Source of the DNA: Pantoea sp. 1.19
Lineage (GTDB): Bacteria; Pseudomonadota; Gammaproteobacteria; Enterobacterales; Enterobacteriaceae
Assembly (NCBI RefSeq): GCF_001922585.1
Contig: NZ_MRBS01000006.1
Location: 175,584 to 239,583, forward strand
DNA length: 64,000 nucleotides
Reading direction: 5' to 3'
In this document: positions 62,087 through 64,000 of the stretch, one piece after another
Layout: every line of letters starts with the position of its first letter
Position numbering within the stretch: the first letter of the stretch is position 1
The notes under the pieces: model-generated
The model's database searches: none
The model's input: the letters and a program-made list of their open reading frames with translations, nothing else
Told to the model about the DNA's origin: nothing
Program-made: the position numbers and the translations under genes

Positions 62087-64000
<1,914 letters not shown>

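Overview
The window is a chromosomal segment from a gram-negative enterobacterium. Gene order and protein sequences match Escherichia coli closely over long blocks. The oxidative sugar genes (PQQ glucose dehydrogenase, FAD-gluconate dehydrogenase), the moderately high GC content and the lack of some E. coli neighbours point to the family Erwiniaceae (Pantoea, Mixta, Erwinia and relatives). The species cannot be fixed from sequence reading alone.

Layout. (1) 1-11970 is the E. coli 94-min block: epmA (5' end only), blc, ecnB, efp, epmB, yjeI, groEL-groES, fxsA, aspA, dcuA, dsbD, yjdC and a tRNA-Phe. All three parts of the EF-P beta-lysylation system (efp, epmA, epmB) are here. frdABCD/ampC, expected between epmA and blc, and cutA, expected between dcuA and dsbD, are missing. 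(2) 12181-30984 is a respiratory and oxidative block not at this place in E. coli: an RcnB-like periplasmic protein, a three-subunit gluconate dehydrogenase, yqjI-yqjH, narK-narGHJI, a LysE-type exporter, membrane glucose dehydrogenase gcd, and a small soluble chemoreceptor-like protein with a C-terminal Cache-like region. Glucose and gluconate oxidation in the periplasm feed electrons to quinone; NarGHI can take them out to nitrate. (3) 31034-43477 is again E. coli-like: lptG-lptF, pepA, holC, valS, yjgM, miaE, rraB, argI, the pyrL-pyrB-pyrI attenuation operon and ridA. (4) 43512-51735 holds an Aer-type aerotaxis receptor, gltP, acs-yjcH-actP (acetate use) and a YfaZ-type outer-membrane protein. 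(5) About 51880-53550 is decayed sequence, probably two dead genes on the minus strand. (6) 53656-61333 is the maltodextrin locus: malP-malQ intact, but the divergent activator malT carries at least four frameshifts and two in-frame stops. (7) 61444-64000 is the 3' end of an rRNA operon on the minus strand with the rrnD-like order 23S, 5S, tRNA-Thr(GGU), 5S; the 23S gene runs off the window.

I found no CRISPR array, prophage or insertion sequence. I did not find a clearly new defence or mobile system. The most interesting items are the broken malT beside intact malPQ, the pyrBI leader whose peptide ORF overlaps pyrB, the soluble receptor-like gene beside gcd, the YqjI homologue lacking the His-rich nickel-binding arm, and the decayed genes between yfaZ and malQ. 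All functions are assigned by reading protein sequences against remembered family members; no database search was run.
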